Shown in pieces: positions 20,552 to 31,271 of a stretch of 64,000 nucleotides of DNA. How positions within the stretch are numbered: position 1 is the first letter of the stretch; every line of letters starts with the position of its first letter. The stretch spans positions 1 to 64,000 of the forward strand of contig JAGEMR010000104.1 of NCBI GenBank assembly GCA_021030915.1. The letters are read 5' to 3'. This stretch comes from Astrothelium macrocarpum (lineage: Eukaryota > Ascomycota > Dothideomycetes > Trypetheliales > Trypetheliaceae). Below the pieces are notes generated by a model that did no database searches, had not been told where the DNA came from, and saw only the letters and a list, made by a program, of their open reading frames with translations. The position numbers and the translations under genes were made by a program.

Positions 20552-22809
20552 TCGTTTTATTCCTGGCCGCAGATCTCCAACAGATGCCCAAAATAGTCTA
20601 CATCTAAGCAAGAGACTATTCGACTTCAATGAGAATGAACGAAGCCTTTATCGACAGAGTATGGATCGAGATCCATTCGGTCCCCTAGTCCGCAATGCGC
20701 CATTGATTGCCGAACAACATCGACAACTTCGAACACCTCATCGATCGCTATCGACCGGAAGTACTGCTGGGCCAAGTATAATCGGATTCAATCGATGGCG
20801 ACATGGCGATAGTCAAAGATCTGTGAGCCAGGGTGCTATTTGGAATGTTGGGGGAAGCGGTCTTGCCACCGATCATCCTACTGGAGTCTTAGATGGGCGT
20901 GGTGGACGTCTAGCAAGTGGCACGAATGCTCCGCTGTACGCATCCCAATTTCTTTCGGAACCTGATCCCAGAGCGGAACTAGAAGCTCATGAGAGACGGC
21001 TTGCTCTGGCACTTGATGTTGATCGGAGTGGCAAAATTTTGAGTCCTCCAACAAGCCCCCCACTTTCTCCAAGTTCGCCTGGGTCTTCACCATCATCGGT
21101 TGGGAGTCCTGCGACTCGCAATTCAGAACGTACAAAGCCAATATGGAGGGACAATCAATGGATCAAGCAAGATTCTGAGCTGTGTTTGTTTCAATGTCTG
21201 CAAACTCCTGAAGTTTGCTAACCTGAGGCTTTCCAAAGATTCTAAACCCACTCGCCCGCAACAACGACAAGTTCCGATCATTCCATTCAGATACGTGTCT
21301 CAACATAAAATTCTAATGACGATATTGATTCAAACTACAGTCCTTGATGCGCCTTCACTTCGTGATGACTACTACTGCTCCCTTCTTGCTTACTCCTATA
21401 CCGTCCAATGTCTTGCTGTAGGCCTGGGAAGTCAGGTCTACCTCTGGTCAGAGTCTGAAGGTGTCAATTCTCCGCTTGGTTTGAACACCACTCACCATGC
21501 CCACATCACATCCTTGTCCTTTTCTTCAACTCAAGGCGGGCAGGCGATTCTGGCGATTGGTCGCGCTAGCGGTCGAGTGACTCTCTGGAGCCCTTTAGAC
21601 GAAGAACCCCGATTCGACTCCGAGCAGCCCCATCCCATCTCCTGCGTTGCGTTCAACAATGTTCCCATCAGGCGTCCATCAGCACGCGACGTCCACCTTA
21701 CCGTCAACTACGAAGAGCTTCTGGTCGGTGACGAAATTGGCCACGTCTATCTGTATGCCATCGAATGGCCTTCCGAACGTGACCGCAACCTCTTCAACTA
21801 CCACGGCACCATGAACCTCGTCGCTCGCCTCGCCGTCCACGAGCAGCAAATCTGCGGGCTCGCCTGGTCCTCCGATGGCAACCTCTTCGCCACCGGCGGC
21901 AACGACAACATCTGCTGCCTCTTCGAAATCCGCAAAATCCTCGCATCCCAGCAACCCCAAGGCAATTCCCTATCACCCACAACATCCTCCTCCTCCCCTT
22001 CATCCCCACCATCACTTACATCCTCCTCTTCCTCCCTCACCCCGTCCTCCACCACAACCCCAACCTTCACCCTCCCCACCCCTCCAACCCCCAATCGCCG
22101 CACCCTCATCCCCGGCCGCGACAACGTCCTCGCCCTGCGCCCGGGCCTCCAACGCCACACCTTCCGCCTGCACGCGGCCGTCAAAGCGCTCGCCTTCGCG
22201 CCCTGGTCGTCGTCGCTCCTCGCGGCCGGCGGCGGCTCCAACGACCGCTGCATCCACTTCTTCGAGACGCGGTCGGGCGCGACGCTCGCGCGCATCGACT
22301 GCGCCGCGCAGGTCACCGGCCTGCTGTGGGCGTGCGGCCGGCGGGAGATTTGTGCCAGCTTTGGGTTTGCGAGCTGTCCTGAGCATAATGTTCGGTTGGC
22401 GGTGTGGCGGTGGCCGGGGTGCGAGCAGGTGGTTGCTGTGCCGTGGTGGGATGAGTGTAGGGCGTTGTGTGTGGTGGCTTATCCGGGGGGACCGGGGATG
22501 TGGGGGAGTGGTGGTGTTGGTGCTGCGGGGAGGAGGAAGGTAGATGTGGATGGGGCAAAGGGCAAGGGCAAGGGCAAGGCGGGAGGGAGTGGAAGGGGGA
22601 GGGAGGGAGACATGTGGGGCAGGGGGACGAGGAGTGAAGGATGTGTGGTTGTGGCAACGAGCGATGCGAGTATCAAGTTTCATGAGGTATGGTGCGAGAC
22701 GAGTGGGTCGAAAGGAGGGAGTGGTGGAGGCAGGCAAGGGCTGCTTGGGGGAAGCAGGATCTTGGAGAGTTTGCATGGGGTAGAAGAGAGCGAGGCCGTG
22801 ATTCGGTGA
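20478..22809 (+). CDS. AMA1: Cdc20/Cdh1-family APC/C activator, Ama1-like
   Basis: Model of three exons (20478-21183, 21239-21290, 21339-22809), 742 residues. A C-box (SDRFIPGR) lies about 24 residues from the start. A disordered Ser/Pro-rich region follows, then the family entry motif PIIPFR + VLDAPSLRDDYY and seven-bladed WD40 repeats (ICGLAWSSDGNLFATGGNDN, VKALAFAPWSSSLLAAGGGS). The last residues are Val-Ile-Arg, giving the IR tail that docks on the APC/C. C-box plus WD40 plus IR tail define coactivators that bring substrates to the anaphase-promoting ubiquitin ligase. The extended layout and lineage suggest the meiosis-specific Ama1 branch. The first intron is standard (GTTTGT..AAG, branch gctaac). 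The second (21291-21338) can be placed only as AT..AC. WD40 loops carry long low-complexity inserts. The exact start is uncertain. Confidence 0.82.
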
Positions 22810-23121
22810 AGTGTGAGATTCAGCGTGCGTGGTTACGATACCTAGATCAGACTTTTCCATGTACCTAGAAAGACCAACCGACGATTGCCATTTTGAGGCA
22901 TTGGATGATTTCAGAACCGAATACATTATTGTGCGGTATTCAACGTGAATCACGTACGCCTGCTTATATACCCTGGAATTGAAGATAAGCAAGTCGCTGA
23001 GGCTGGTGAAAAGTAGTTTCGCACTCGCACGAGGTTGGCCACAGTCCGCTTCAGATGACACGTCTGCAGCAGGCTTTCCCGTCGAAGCCGTGGGATTCTC
23101 GCTTCCACTTTCTTCTTTCTG
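22810..23121. other. convergent 3' intergenic region, AMA1 / hypothetical ORF
   Basis: About 310 bp between the stop of the Ama1-like gene and the stop of the converging hypothetical ORF. Nothing was recognised in it. Confidence 0.4.
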
Positions 23122-23697
23122 CTAATCACAAGTTTCCAGTTCCCTCAAAAGCTCGAGCATCGGATGTTGCATAGCTTTGGATTCTGCTAGTATAGACCGC
23201 ACAGGTTCCTTTTTTTTCACGATCGAATCGAGCTTGAAATGCTCAATGAGCTGCTCTATACACCAGAGCTCCATTTGCCGGAGTTTTAGCCTTTCCTTGG
23301 CTTCTTGACTCATCAGAGATATTTTGCCGAGTTGAATCTCACGAAGATCCTCTCGATATTTCCCAAAAATGGAGAGATAATACCAAGGTTCACGAGTAAG
23401 AAGATTACTGAGCTTTATTAGACGAATCTGGAATGGGGTGGATCCGCGGACTTTAAACGTGTCATGTTCCCCTGTCATTGAGGCAGACGTATTTTTAATG
23501 AGACTGTTAAGGCTCGTTGATGTGTCCGAATCGAGTATAGGCGTCGTTGTTGTCAAAAAAGCCCTCTGAACCCCTGCATTTTCAGACAGGGTATGGTCCA
23601 GAAACAGAAGTGCAGAGAATCGTCGATAGTGAGGCCGGATTAGCTTGTGCGTGAAATTTCCATTTCTCATGGCTAAGGGTATGCCTTTGATGGACAT
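23122..23697 (-). CDS. hypothetical protein, no recognised domain
   Basis: A 191-residue open frame from ATG 23697 to TAA at 23122. The N-terminal third is basic and Ser/Thr-rich (HKLIRPHYRRFSALLF). The C-terminal half is predicted helical and charged (FQIRLIKLSNLLTREPWYYL, REDLREIQLGKISLMS, ELWCIEQLIEHFKLDSIVKK). Composition is coding-like, but I do not recognise a family. A missing upstream exon is possible. It could be a lineage-specific gene. Confidence 0.4.
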   Translation of the reverse strand: MSIKGIPLAMRNGNFTHKLIRPHYRRFSALLFLDHTLSENAGVQRAFLTTTTPILDSDTSTSLNSLIKNTSASMTGEHDTFKVRGSTPFQIRLIKLSNLLTREPWYYLSIFGKYREDLREIQLGKISLMSQEAKERLKLRQMELWCIEQLIEHFKLDSIVKKKEPVRSILAESKAMQHPMLELLRELETCD

Positions 23698-24552
23698 CAC
23701 TCGAGTAGAAACTTTATGAGAGCGATTGAGAAAGAATTGGGCAGATATACAGCTTGCTTTCTACCGTAGGAAAGTACTGGGAATAGTGTCAACATCGAAT
23801 CTAAATAAGTCTTGTAGACCAGGCAGAACAATTATGAGTCACCAAATAGCTTATTTTCCTTCCAGAGCTGCAAGGATCTTTGTTACACAGCCTTTGCATT
23901 CCGTCTGTTGAGTCGCTGGGCTCTCCTCGGGTCGTACGAACACGAACAAGAGCTCTGTATATCCGGTATTAGTCGTGCATGAAGCAGCTCAGCACATATC
24001 TTTCCTTTCCCTTTCTTCTCGTGGTAGGTTTGGTGCCTAAATATTGCCGTTGCATCCTGATCTGCCCAACGAATGTCATTGCCAATATAAAGCTATTCTA
24101 GACGATTTCAAGAGGCGGAGTGGCTTTAGATAGAGGCGAGGAACGGATTCGTACTGAGGATCATAAGTCAAGAATAAAGAACAGAGTGATCTGAAATGGC
24201 TAATCAATCATGCCAGCAAACATCTTCCATTCAGTCTACTTTATAGGTAGCAAACTTGTTGCGAACTCGAGGATGTAAGAGCACGCCTCGTAAAACATCT
24301 AAGAATCACTAGACAATTGTATGATCGCACATTCGAGAGCAACTTTAGTCAAGAACTATATTTTTGTCTAAACACTTGTAGAAATAAATCAACAGGACTG
24401 TCTCCTTTTTTGTGGACATGACATGGTTGGGATATGCTCGAATTTGCTGGAAAATCGGCAATATGTCAGTAACTGGCAGACGCTCATGATTTTATCGCTC
24501 ATGTTCTTTTCGAGTTCAAGAATTGATGGTATTTGAAAGGCCAAATCACGGC
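23698..24552. other. AT-rich gap without a supported gene
   Basis: About 850 bp of low-coding-potential sequence beyond the hypothetical ORF. Only short frames interrupted by stops; no repeat or RNA gene was recognised. Confidence 0.4.
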
Positions 24553-25450
24553 CTACAACGACGGTTGGGCTGCTAGCCACCTGCCGGTGTATGATTGGGG
24601 CGATGAGAAGCGGTCGGAGATGTCCTTGATGTATTGGTAAATTTTCTGGTGCGACAAGCTAGGAAATAGTACGGTTTGTACCACGTCGCCTTCTGAAAGC
24701 TTTGCTCTAGTGTGCCGCCGGCTTCAATGTCGACTTGACGACGTCGGAGAATTGAAACCGCTGGTACCTCTCGACTCTTCATACTGGCAGGTCAACTGCA
24801 TTTTCATGCAGGAAAAGATCGTTGAGCAATATATGCTCTCTCAGAAGCTTCCTGATAAGTCAGGTTGACTTCGCCTAGCCGCGTCATTTCTTTTTGGACC
24901 CTATTGTGTGTCTCTGTTAAGAGGATGCCGAGAAGAAGCTCCATTGCTTGCACACGGCCAAGTCGAGTATATTGGCCTCGAATTAAAACGCGCAGGGAAT
25001 CATCACTGCCTTCAAAGCGATCTCGTTTTAACCCGATGAGTGTTGCATAGTACGCACCCTCGTTTGGATCGTGGCATACAAGGAGGTCAAACTTTTGTTC
25101 CTTCTGGAAGACTAACGGAGCTTGCGCTAGTGATCATTAGTCCCGTGGCGTTTGGAAGAGGATTGGTGTCTTTGCTCACCCAAGATCTGCTGGCGTAAAT
25201 ACAAGCTCTTGTCTGTGTCATTGACTGACATTGCTGAAGAATGTAATGAAGTTCTTTAGTGACGGTCCTGAGCTCAATAACGAACTGCTCATAGTATTGA
25301 GTGAAAGAGGCCAAGAGCTCATCGCCAAGAAGAACTTCCCTCAGCTGAAGCCGTCAGCTTCCGGGGGGCGCAGCCTTGCGTGCATCGCTAAGTAGAGGTG
25401 TGGATGCATTGTAAATCAGGGTCCGAAAGACGTCATTGTATCTCTCTCAA
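24553..25450 (-). pseudogene. decayed multi-exon gene, family unknown
   Basis: Coding-like segments can be read on the minus strand in several frames. From the right they are: LERYNDVFRTLIYNASTPLL (near 25450-25390), LLGDELLASFTQYYEQFVIE (near 25330) and KEQKFDLLVCHDPNEGAYYA (near 25100). Next come LIRGQYTRLGRVQAMELLLG, then, after an apparent two-base loss in a GA run near 24840, REHILLNDLFLHENAVDLP, and finally SLSHQKIYQYIKDISDRF near 24610. One normal intron could join the middle pieces (after YASRSW, acceptor ttccag). Elsewhere frame changes and stops cannot be explained by introns of normal size. The pieces are too long and too protein-like for chance, so a disabled gene is the best reading. 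I cannot name the family. A live gene with unusual splicing is less likely but possible. Confidence 0.4.
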
Positions 25451-25710
25451 GCTTGCAAGTTTTCATCCACTGAGCAGCAGGTTATGATCTTGCCTGGCAC
25501 TTGCTATTGTTTCCCATATCTTTTATGAGAACTTCTCCAGGAACGTCCAGATTACCAATTTTAAATCACTTAAATTGGGATAACTGTTTGCGACCTAGCT
25601 ATTTGAACGTCGAACTTTGTAACCCTCCACTGCTCTACCATCACACTCATAAACGCATCCATTCATTACGCAATAACCGTGCATACCCCTCCGCACATAT
25701 CCAAAATACC

Positions 25711-26175
25711 ATGTCAGACGACGCTTCATACTCGTCATTTCTCGACAAAGCAAACCAAGACTCGTCCACTGGTTCAGCCAAATCGCAAACTTCCTCATCC
25801 AAATATACTACCAACTCTGTCAATGCCTCTGTTCCTTCCTCCCTACAGAACCTTTCTGCAACCTACGTCTCCGATACGGATAGCGCCTTCGAGTCTGTAT
25901 CACTCGAATGGAAGGAAGCTTCGTTGCCCGATGCGAAGCAGCTTGCAGAGCTGATTGGTCATAACGCTGGAGAGGTCGAGGAAGTTGAGAGGAAGAGTTT
26001 TGATCCAAGGGGCCAGTATAAAGATGTGGTAGGGAAAGTGGAAGAGGTGGGTAATGGGGATGTGAAGGTCTTTAGGGTGGGCCATGGGAGAACAAGAGCA
26101 GAGTATTACGTTATCAGTCTGGATAAGAAAGGGGGGAAGGTGGTGGGAGTGAAGGCGCAGGCAGTGGAATCGTAG
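25711..26175 (+). CDS. nuclease A inhibitor (NuiA)-like protein
   Basis: A 154-residue single-exon gene starting at ATG 25711; the upstream part of the open frame is not protein-like. The first ~60 residues are Ser/Thr/Asn-rich. The remainder has a compact layout: SDTDSAFESVSLEWKEASLP, AELIGHNAGEVEEVERKSFD, GQYKDVVGKVEEV, VKVFRVGHGRTRAEYYVI and GKVVGVKAQAVES. The order (S-E/D-S..F..W, then Y..V, then VYRVG...VYIVG, then G..G.KT..VE) resembles the cyanobacterial NuiA family, which blocks a sugar-nonspecific nuclease. Fungal members are known only as family hits; their targets are unknown, so the role here is open. Cytosolic, no signal peptide. Confidence 0.55.
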   Translation: MSDDASYSSFLDKANQDSSTGSAKSQTSSSKYTTNSVNASVPSSLQNLSATYVSDTDSAFESVSLEWKEASLPDAKQLAELIGHNAGEVEEVERKSFDPRGQYKDVVGKVEEVGNGDVKVFRVGHGRTRAEYYVISLDKKGGKVVGVKAQAVES

Positions 26176-26401
26176 GCGAATGCGAGGTGGTTGGGAAAAC
26201 TGGAGGCTGCTGAGTCGGTTTTTCAAGAGAATGATACAATCTTAAGCACATGTTGATACCACGGGAAAGTCTGGTTGGTAAGTGTTATTGGAAATATTTC
26301 GGTAATTGATTCTCTGCATAATGAGAACTCTTCATTGTTCTTCGCTATGAGACAGCCCAACGCCAGCAAGTCCACAATGTACCCATCACCACCGTATTTC
26401 C

Positions 26402-27734
26402 TCAAGATGCAACAGCCAAGTCCTTCTTGAGCGTCCCCATGATCTGCTTCTTCTCGGCAGGAGTTTGGTAGGCACCGTGCCCAAACTTAGACGAAGTATC
26501 GATCCATTTGAGTTCAACCTTCTCCAGCGCCCGACGGCTGGTGTGCACAAACATTGATTTGCGAAGAGTGATAACTCGCTTCTTGACACCTGGGATTGCA
26601 CCTTTGAGCATAACAAAGTCGTTCTTAACTTCACCGTACCGCACGAATCCACCCATGCTGGAATATGGTCAGTTTAACTTTCATTGTGTAGTAGATAGAA
26701 ACATACGGCGTGATCCTCTTTTTGGTAATGTCAACATCAGTGGAAGCACTTCCCTCATCATCACCCTTGCCAATGCGGTAGACCTTGTGATTGACAGAAG
26801 TACGATGGTGGTAACCCATCTGACCAGCTCTAGCAACAGTCCACTGCACGTGAGACGGATGCCATGCGCCAATACATGCAACTTTCCTAAGACCCTTGTG
26901 TGTTTTTCTTGGAAGCTTCTTGGTACCCCATCTGCTCGTTACACCCTGGAAGCCGTGACCCTTGGTGACGGCAATGGCGTCGATCATCTCGTCTTGCTCA
27001 AAGATGTTGCCAATCTCGACAGGCTTCTCGAATAGTCCTTGAGCAAAGTCAACCTTCTCAGCAATGCTACCACCATTGACCTGGATTTCCATGAGATGTG
27101 CCTTCTTTTGCTTGAGGGGCGTCTTTGAGATTTGTGTGTGTGCGAGGATGCGAACGACAGTGCAGTACTTTTTGATGCGTTCAAGCTCACGAGTGATGGG
27201 TTGACCGCCATTTTCGGCGTGCTTCTTGGCGTACTTCGTGAAGGCTTTGCGCTTGCTGCGGTACCAGTTCTTGTAGAAGCGGCGCTTGACCTCGTCGCTG
27301 AGATGCTCGGCCCAGACGGTAGTGAGAGAGCGAAGACCGCGAGGAGTCTCGATATAGCCGACGACACCAACGGTAATCATCTGAAAATTTGAATCAGCAT
27401 TTGCTTCGAAATTCGAGGTTGGAATTTCCCATACTGGTGGGGTCTCAACGATGGTAACGGCTTCGACGATTTCCTTCTTGTGGAGCTTAGCACCTGGACG
27501 ATCAAGATCACGAACAATTGTGGTCATTCCAGCTTTGTATCCCATGGCGGCAGTGAGGTGAACGGGCTTCTTCGGGTCATCCTTGGGGAAGCTACATTTC
27601 GATTAGCTTCGGTATTGAATTGCGAATGAAGGTGCGTTATACCTCTTGACTTTACCTCGATGTCTTGAGGCTCGCTTGCGAGGCAGATATGCCAATGACC
27701 CATGGCGAGGTGCCTCGAACTTTCGGTGCGACAT
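26402..27734 (-). CDS. RPL3: 60S ribosomal protein L3 (uL3)
   Basis: Four exons on the minus strand: 27734-27643, 27591-27435, 27380-26707 and 26657-26402; 392 residues, normal length. It begins [20 protein letters not shown], and the universal central block [20 protein letters not shown] contains the loop that reaches the peptidyl-transferase centre. [19 protein letters not shown] and [18 protein letters not shown] follow. The second intron (27381-27434) is 54 nt, a multiple of three and free of stops, so its removal is shown by family continuity (VETPP + [15 protein letters not shown]), not by a frame break. uL3 is an early-assembling core protein of the large subunit. Very secure. Confidence 0.95.
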
Positions 27735-27882
27735 GTTGAGGCTTGTATCAATGCCGTCCGACAAATTATGTAGAGATTGGATGGTGGTAGGATTTGTTCG
27801 CCAATACCTTTAGTGGGCTCGTTTACGGCTAAACGTCGGGTTTCGTTTTCGTCGGACTTATCATCCGTACCGCCGAAGTAGC

Positions 27883-27895
27883 GTACCTAAGGTAC
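27883..27895. repeat. short perfect palindrome upstream of TAPT1-like gene
   Basis: gtacctaaggtac, a 6-bp inverted repeat around one central base, lies in the 280-bp divergent gap between RPL3 and the TAPT1-like gene; a further gtacc follows directly. It could be a dimeric factor site; function unknown. Confidence 0.35.
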
Positions 27896-28014
27896 GTACC
27901 TCAAACCTCCATTGTCATCGACCTGGCTTGTTCCACGGCACACCTGTATCGAATGCCGAAATATGGACTTGGATCTTGCTGAGATAGATCTAAATAAGAC
28001 TCTAAATCGTAAAC

Positions 28015-30924
28015 ATGATCGCTGCAGAAGGGGAAAAATTCCTTGAGTCAGATCCTACGGACCAACTACCGACACCTTCCTTGTCTCCAGTCTTGAAACC
28101 TCAGAATGATAGTGCTGCACCAACGAAAGACCGGAAATCCGAATTTTCACATGAAAGTGGAGATTCGAAATCTTCGACAGAAGGGGGAGTCGACAATTTC
28201 CCCACGCTTGAGACCGTGATTGAAACTCCACATGAACAGAACAACGATGATCCAGGAGTCAGCAGGAAGCGCAGCATTGGCAAAATCGCCTCACCAATCC
28301 AAGGAAATGCTGATGGGGAAAAAGTATTGAAACTCTCTCCGGCTCGGATACAAGAACTCATGTCATCACCACAATCGCTACCACTTCGAAATGCTCCTGT
28401 CGTTGAGGAAGAAGCGTATGACCTGGATTCACCGTCTGGCGCAGAGCGGCAAAAGGATTCTGTGAGGGGTCGTGTAGTCAGCACACCTCAGTCCCTCCTA
28501 TCGCCACAAGCAGTACAATCAGGTGCGAAGGACGCGGCAAGCCTGGCCAATATTCGAGAAGCCACAAATCTTGCCAGTATCAAGCTCACGCCTGGAGCGT
28601 CTTCATCTTCGAGACCTGGAATGAGCTCAAGAGCAACTTCCACGCCACAATTTCGCCGTAGACAATCATCATCAAAACAAATCCCCTCCGTCGATCAATC
28701 CAAATCATTACGAACCCCGCCAGCGCCTTTGAAGCTGGACGGTGACCGAAATCGAAATCTCAACGGGTCTGCAAGTCTTAGGCCGTCGCCAATGCCAGAC
28801 CCTGATATTTCCCCCATGCCTACCTCTTTACCACTCCCACCGCTCTCGATCCCAGCATATCTCCAATTGGAGTTATCCTCAGAACGTCCTTCGCCACTGT
28901 ATATCTATCGTTCCTCTACAAGTGATACCCCTTACGAATCTTCACAAATCAAGTTTGAGCGTCTTGTAAACTTTCTGCTTCTTCCTCCAGAACTAGAACG
29001 TGTTCTCGTCTTTGGCACGCTTTCTTGCTTGGATGCATTTCTTTACACTTTCACGATACTTCCTTTACGCTTTTTCATAGCAATTGGAATAATCCTCCAA
29101 TGGCTCTTTCGCAACTTAATTAGAGAGGTGGTAGAGATTGGCTATTATATCCGTCACGGCCTTGGCAGAATGTTGCGTCGGCGGAGGAAAACCGTGACGA
29201 ACAGTGAATCGACGGTTCAAAATACGATAGAGAGGGATGATGACTATGTCTCGCCATCTGATCCAAACACGTCCCGACAACGAACGGCTTCATCACGCGA
29301 AAGCACACATACCGCAGCCGAAATACGTCGATTTGTCAAAGGCCATCGGCGAACCAGATCATCTCCTTCAGCGCTTCTCCCCGAGCACAAGGCAGACATT
29401 TTGAAAGGCCTGCTTGTAGTAATCAGCTGCGTTATTCTGAACTGTTTTGATGCCAGCCGTATGTATCATAGTATTCGTGGGCAAGCTGCTATCAAACTCT
29501 ACGTAATCTACAACGTTTTGGAGGTTAGTTGGATACAGAGAATTACATTGGTTTTGGTTAACAAATTGTAGGTCTTTGATCGTCTCTTTGGCGCACTAGG
29601 TCAGGATGTTTTAGAATGTCTCTTCTCCGAGAGTGTTCTCGAAAGAGGAGCAGACGGTCGAAGTAAACTGCTTAGACCTTTTTGGATGTTCCTTCTAGCT
29701 CTTGTGTACAATTGCGTACACGCAACCGCTTTGTTCTACCAGGTCGTCACTCTTAATGTCGCCGTGAATTCCTATTCAAACGCCTTGTTGACATTACTAA
29801 TGTCAAATCAATTCGTCGAGATCAAGAGCACGGTATTTAAGAAGATCGAGAAAGACAATCTTTTTCAAATGACCTGTGCTGATGTTGTCGAACGATTTCA
29901 GCTTTGGCTCATGCTTACTATCATTGCCTTACGCAATATCGTCGAAGTGGGAGGATTGAGCATCCATTTTGGTGCTACTGACCCACCAGCTGCAACAGCT
30001 GCACCTGGAGCTAATGCAACTGGAATACCGCTTCGTAGTGGTGGTATTCTACCAAATAGCTTCACACTTCTATCACAGTGGACTGGTCAGATTTTGTCCC
30101 CGTTTTTATTAGTACTTGGGAGCGAAATGCTTGTGGACTGGGTCAAGCATGCGTATATCAATAAGTTCAATAGCACTAAACCGGCAATCTACGGACGCTT
30201 CCTTGACGTTTTAGCAAAAGACTATTACTCAAATGTAAGACTCCCACAAGATATCCTGAATTTGTCTTTCTGACCAATTGCAAAGGCATTCGTGGATCAA
30301 AATCTTACGAAGCGGATTGGCTTACCAGTCCTGCCACTGGCATGTCTCTTCATCCGAGCATCGGTACAGACATACCATATGTTTCTGGCGACACACATGC
30401 CGCCTCCCATTCCATCAACGGCAACATCGCTTTCTGTTGAATCCAACGCCGCCGAGTCACCAGCAACGACTGCAGCAATCCAGCAGATTGATCACATCTT
30501 TCGCCGTGCGCTAGGCCGCTCTTCCTTTGGCGGCGGCCAAAGCGGCACCTCAACATTCGATTGGTGGTCGCTCGACGACGTCATCGCATTGGCCACCATG
30601 GTTGTCTTCTTCCTTGCTGCGTTCTTCGTGTTGCTTGCGTTGAAGCTGGTGCTGGGTATGTGTCTGCTTGCCTACGCGCGAGGCCGATATAAGCATATGA
30701 AGAAGCGAGAGAATATGGTTGTAGGGACGCAAGGGAGGAGATTTGGTGGATGGGGTGTCACGGAAGTGGATGAGGACAAGAAGAGGTGGATCTATCAGGA
30801 TGATCCGGCTGCGGCGAAAGCGTCGAGAGAACGGGAGAAGAAGACAAGAGAGCAGAATGCGAAGGGGGAGATGGAGTTGGGGAAAGTGAGCCGGTATGCT
30901 ATGGTGGCTAAGAGGATTTGGTAG
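28015..30924 (+). CDS. EMP65: TAPT1/Emp65-family ER membrane protein
   Basis: Three exons: 28015-29523, 29572-30234 and 30286-30924; 936 residues. About 320 disordered Ser/Pro-rich residues precede the conserved TAPT1 region. That region opens at FERLVNFLLLPPELERVLVF, followed by several hydrophobic spans (FLYTFTILPLRFFIAIGIIL, KGLLVVISCVILNCFDASRM) and conserved loops (NVLEVFDRLFGALGQDVLE, NSYSNALLTLLMSNQFVEIK, NLFQMTCADVVERFQLW). VKHAYINKFNSTKPAIYGRF, then QNLTKRIGLPVLPLACLF, closes the core. The family includes vertebrate TAPT1 and yeast Emp65, which works with Slp1/SUN proteins in protecting or folding membrane proteins in the ER. The C-terminus is charged and cytosolic. Introns of 48 and 51 nt are standard GT..AG. 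Confidence 0.9.
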
Positions 30925-31271
30925 TCGGGAGAACATCTTGTGTAGACCCCTTGGGGATTAAGCACCCGATATGTGTCGAGGACTCAAGTCTCACTTTTAT
31001 ACTCACTTTAGGCACGTGTTCCTCGCAAAACGAGGTTACGTACCCTGCCGCTGCTGTAGGTCCGAAGATCATCGAGAGTCACAAGCACAAATATTTCTGA
31101 TCGTTCTGTACCTGCACCTTCACCCTTTCTACGCTTGGGCCTTGCGTTTTCGCCTACGAAAAGCATAATACCCACGCGTCTTCAAGAGGTACGTTGTCTA
31201 ATCTATTCGATTCTCCTATAGAGACTGTTGCTTACGTTCATAGCTTGAGGACCCAGCCATCTTTCATCACT
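30925..31271. other. tandem intergenic region, TAPT1-like / MYND gene
   Basis: About 350 bp between two plus-strand genes, expected to hold a 3' UTR and the next promoter. No specific element was recognised. Confidence 0.4.

Noticed and set aside
22012..23061. 349-codon open frame on the minus strand
   Set aside because: Mostly antisense to the Ama1-like WD40 exon, Pro/His/Arg-rich, no domain; the sense strand carries C-box, WD40 and IR-tail motifs.
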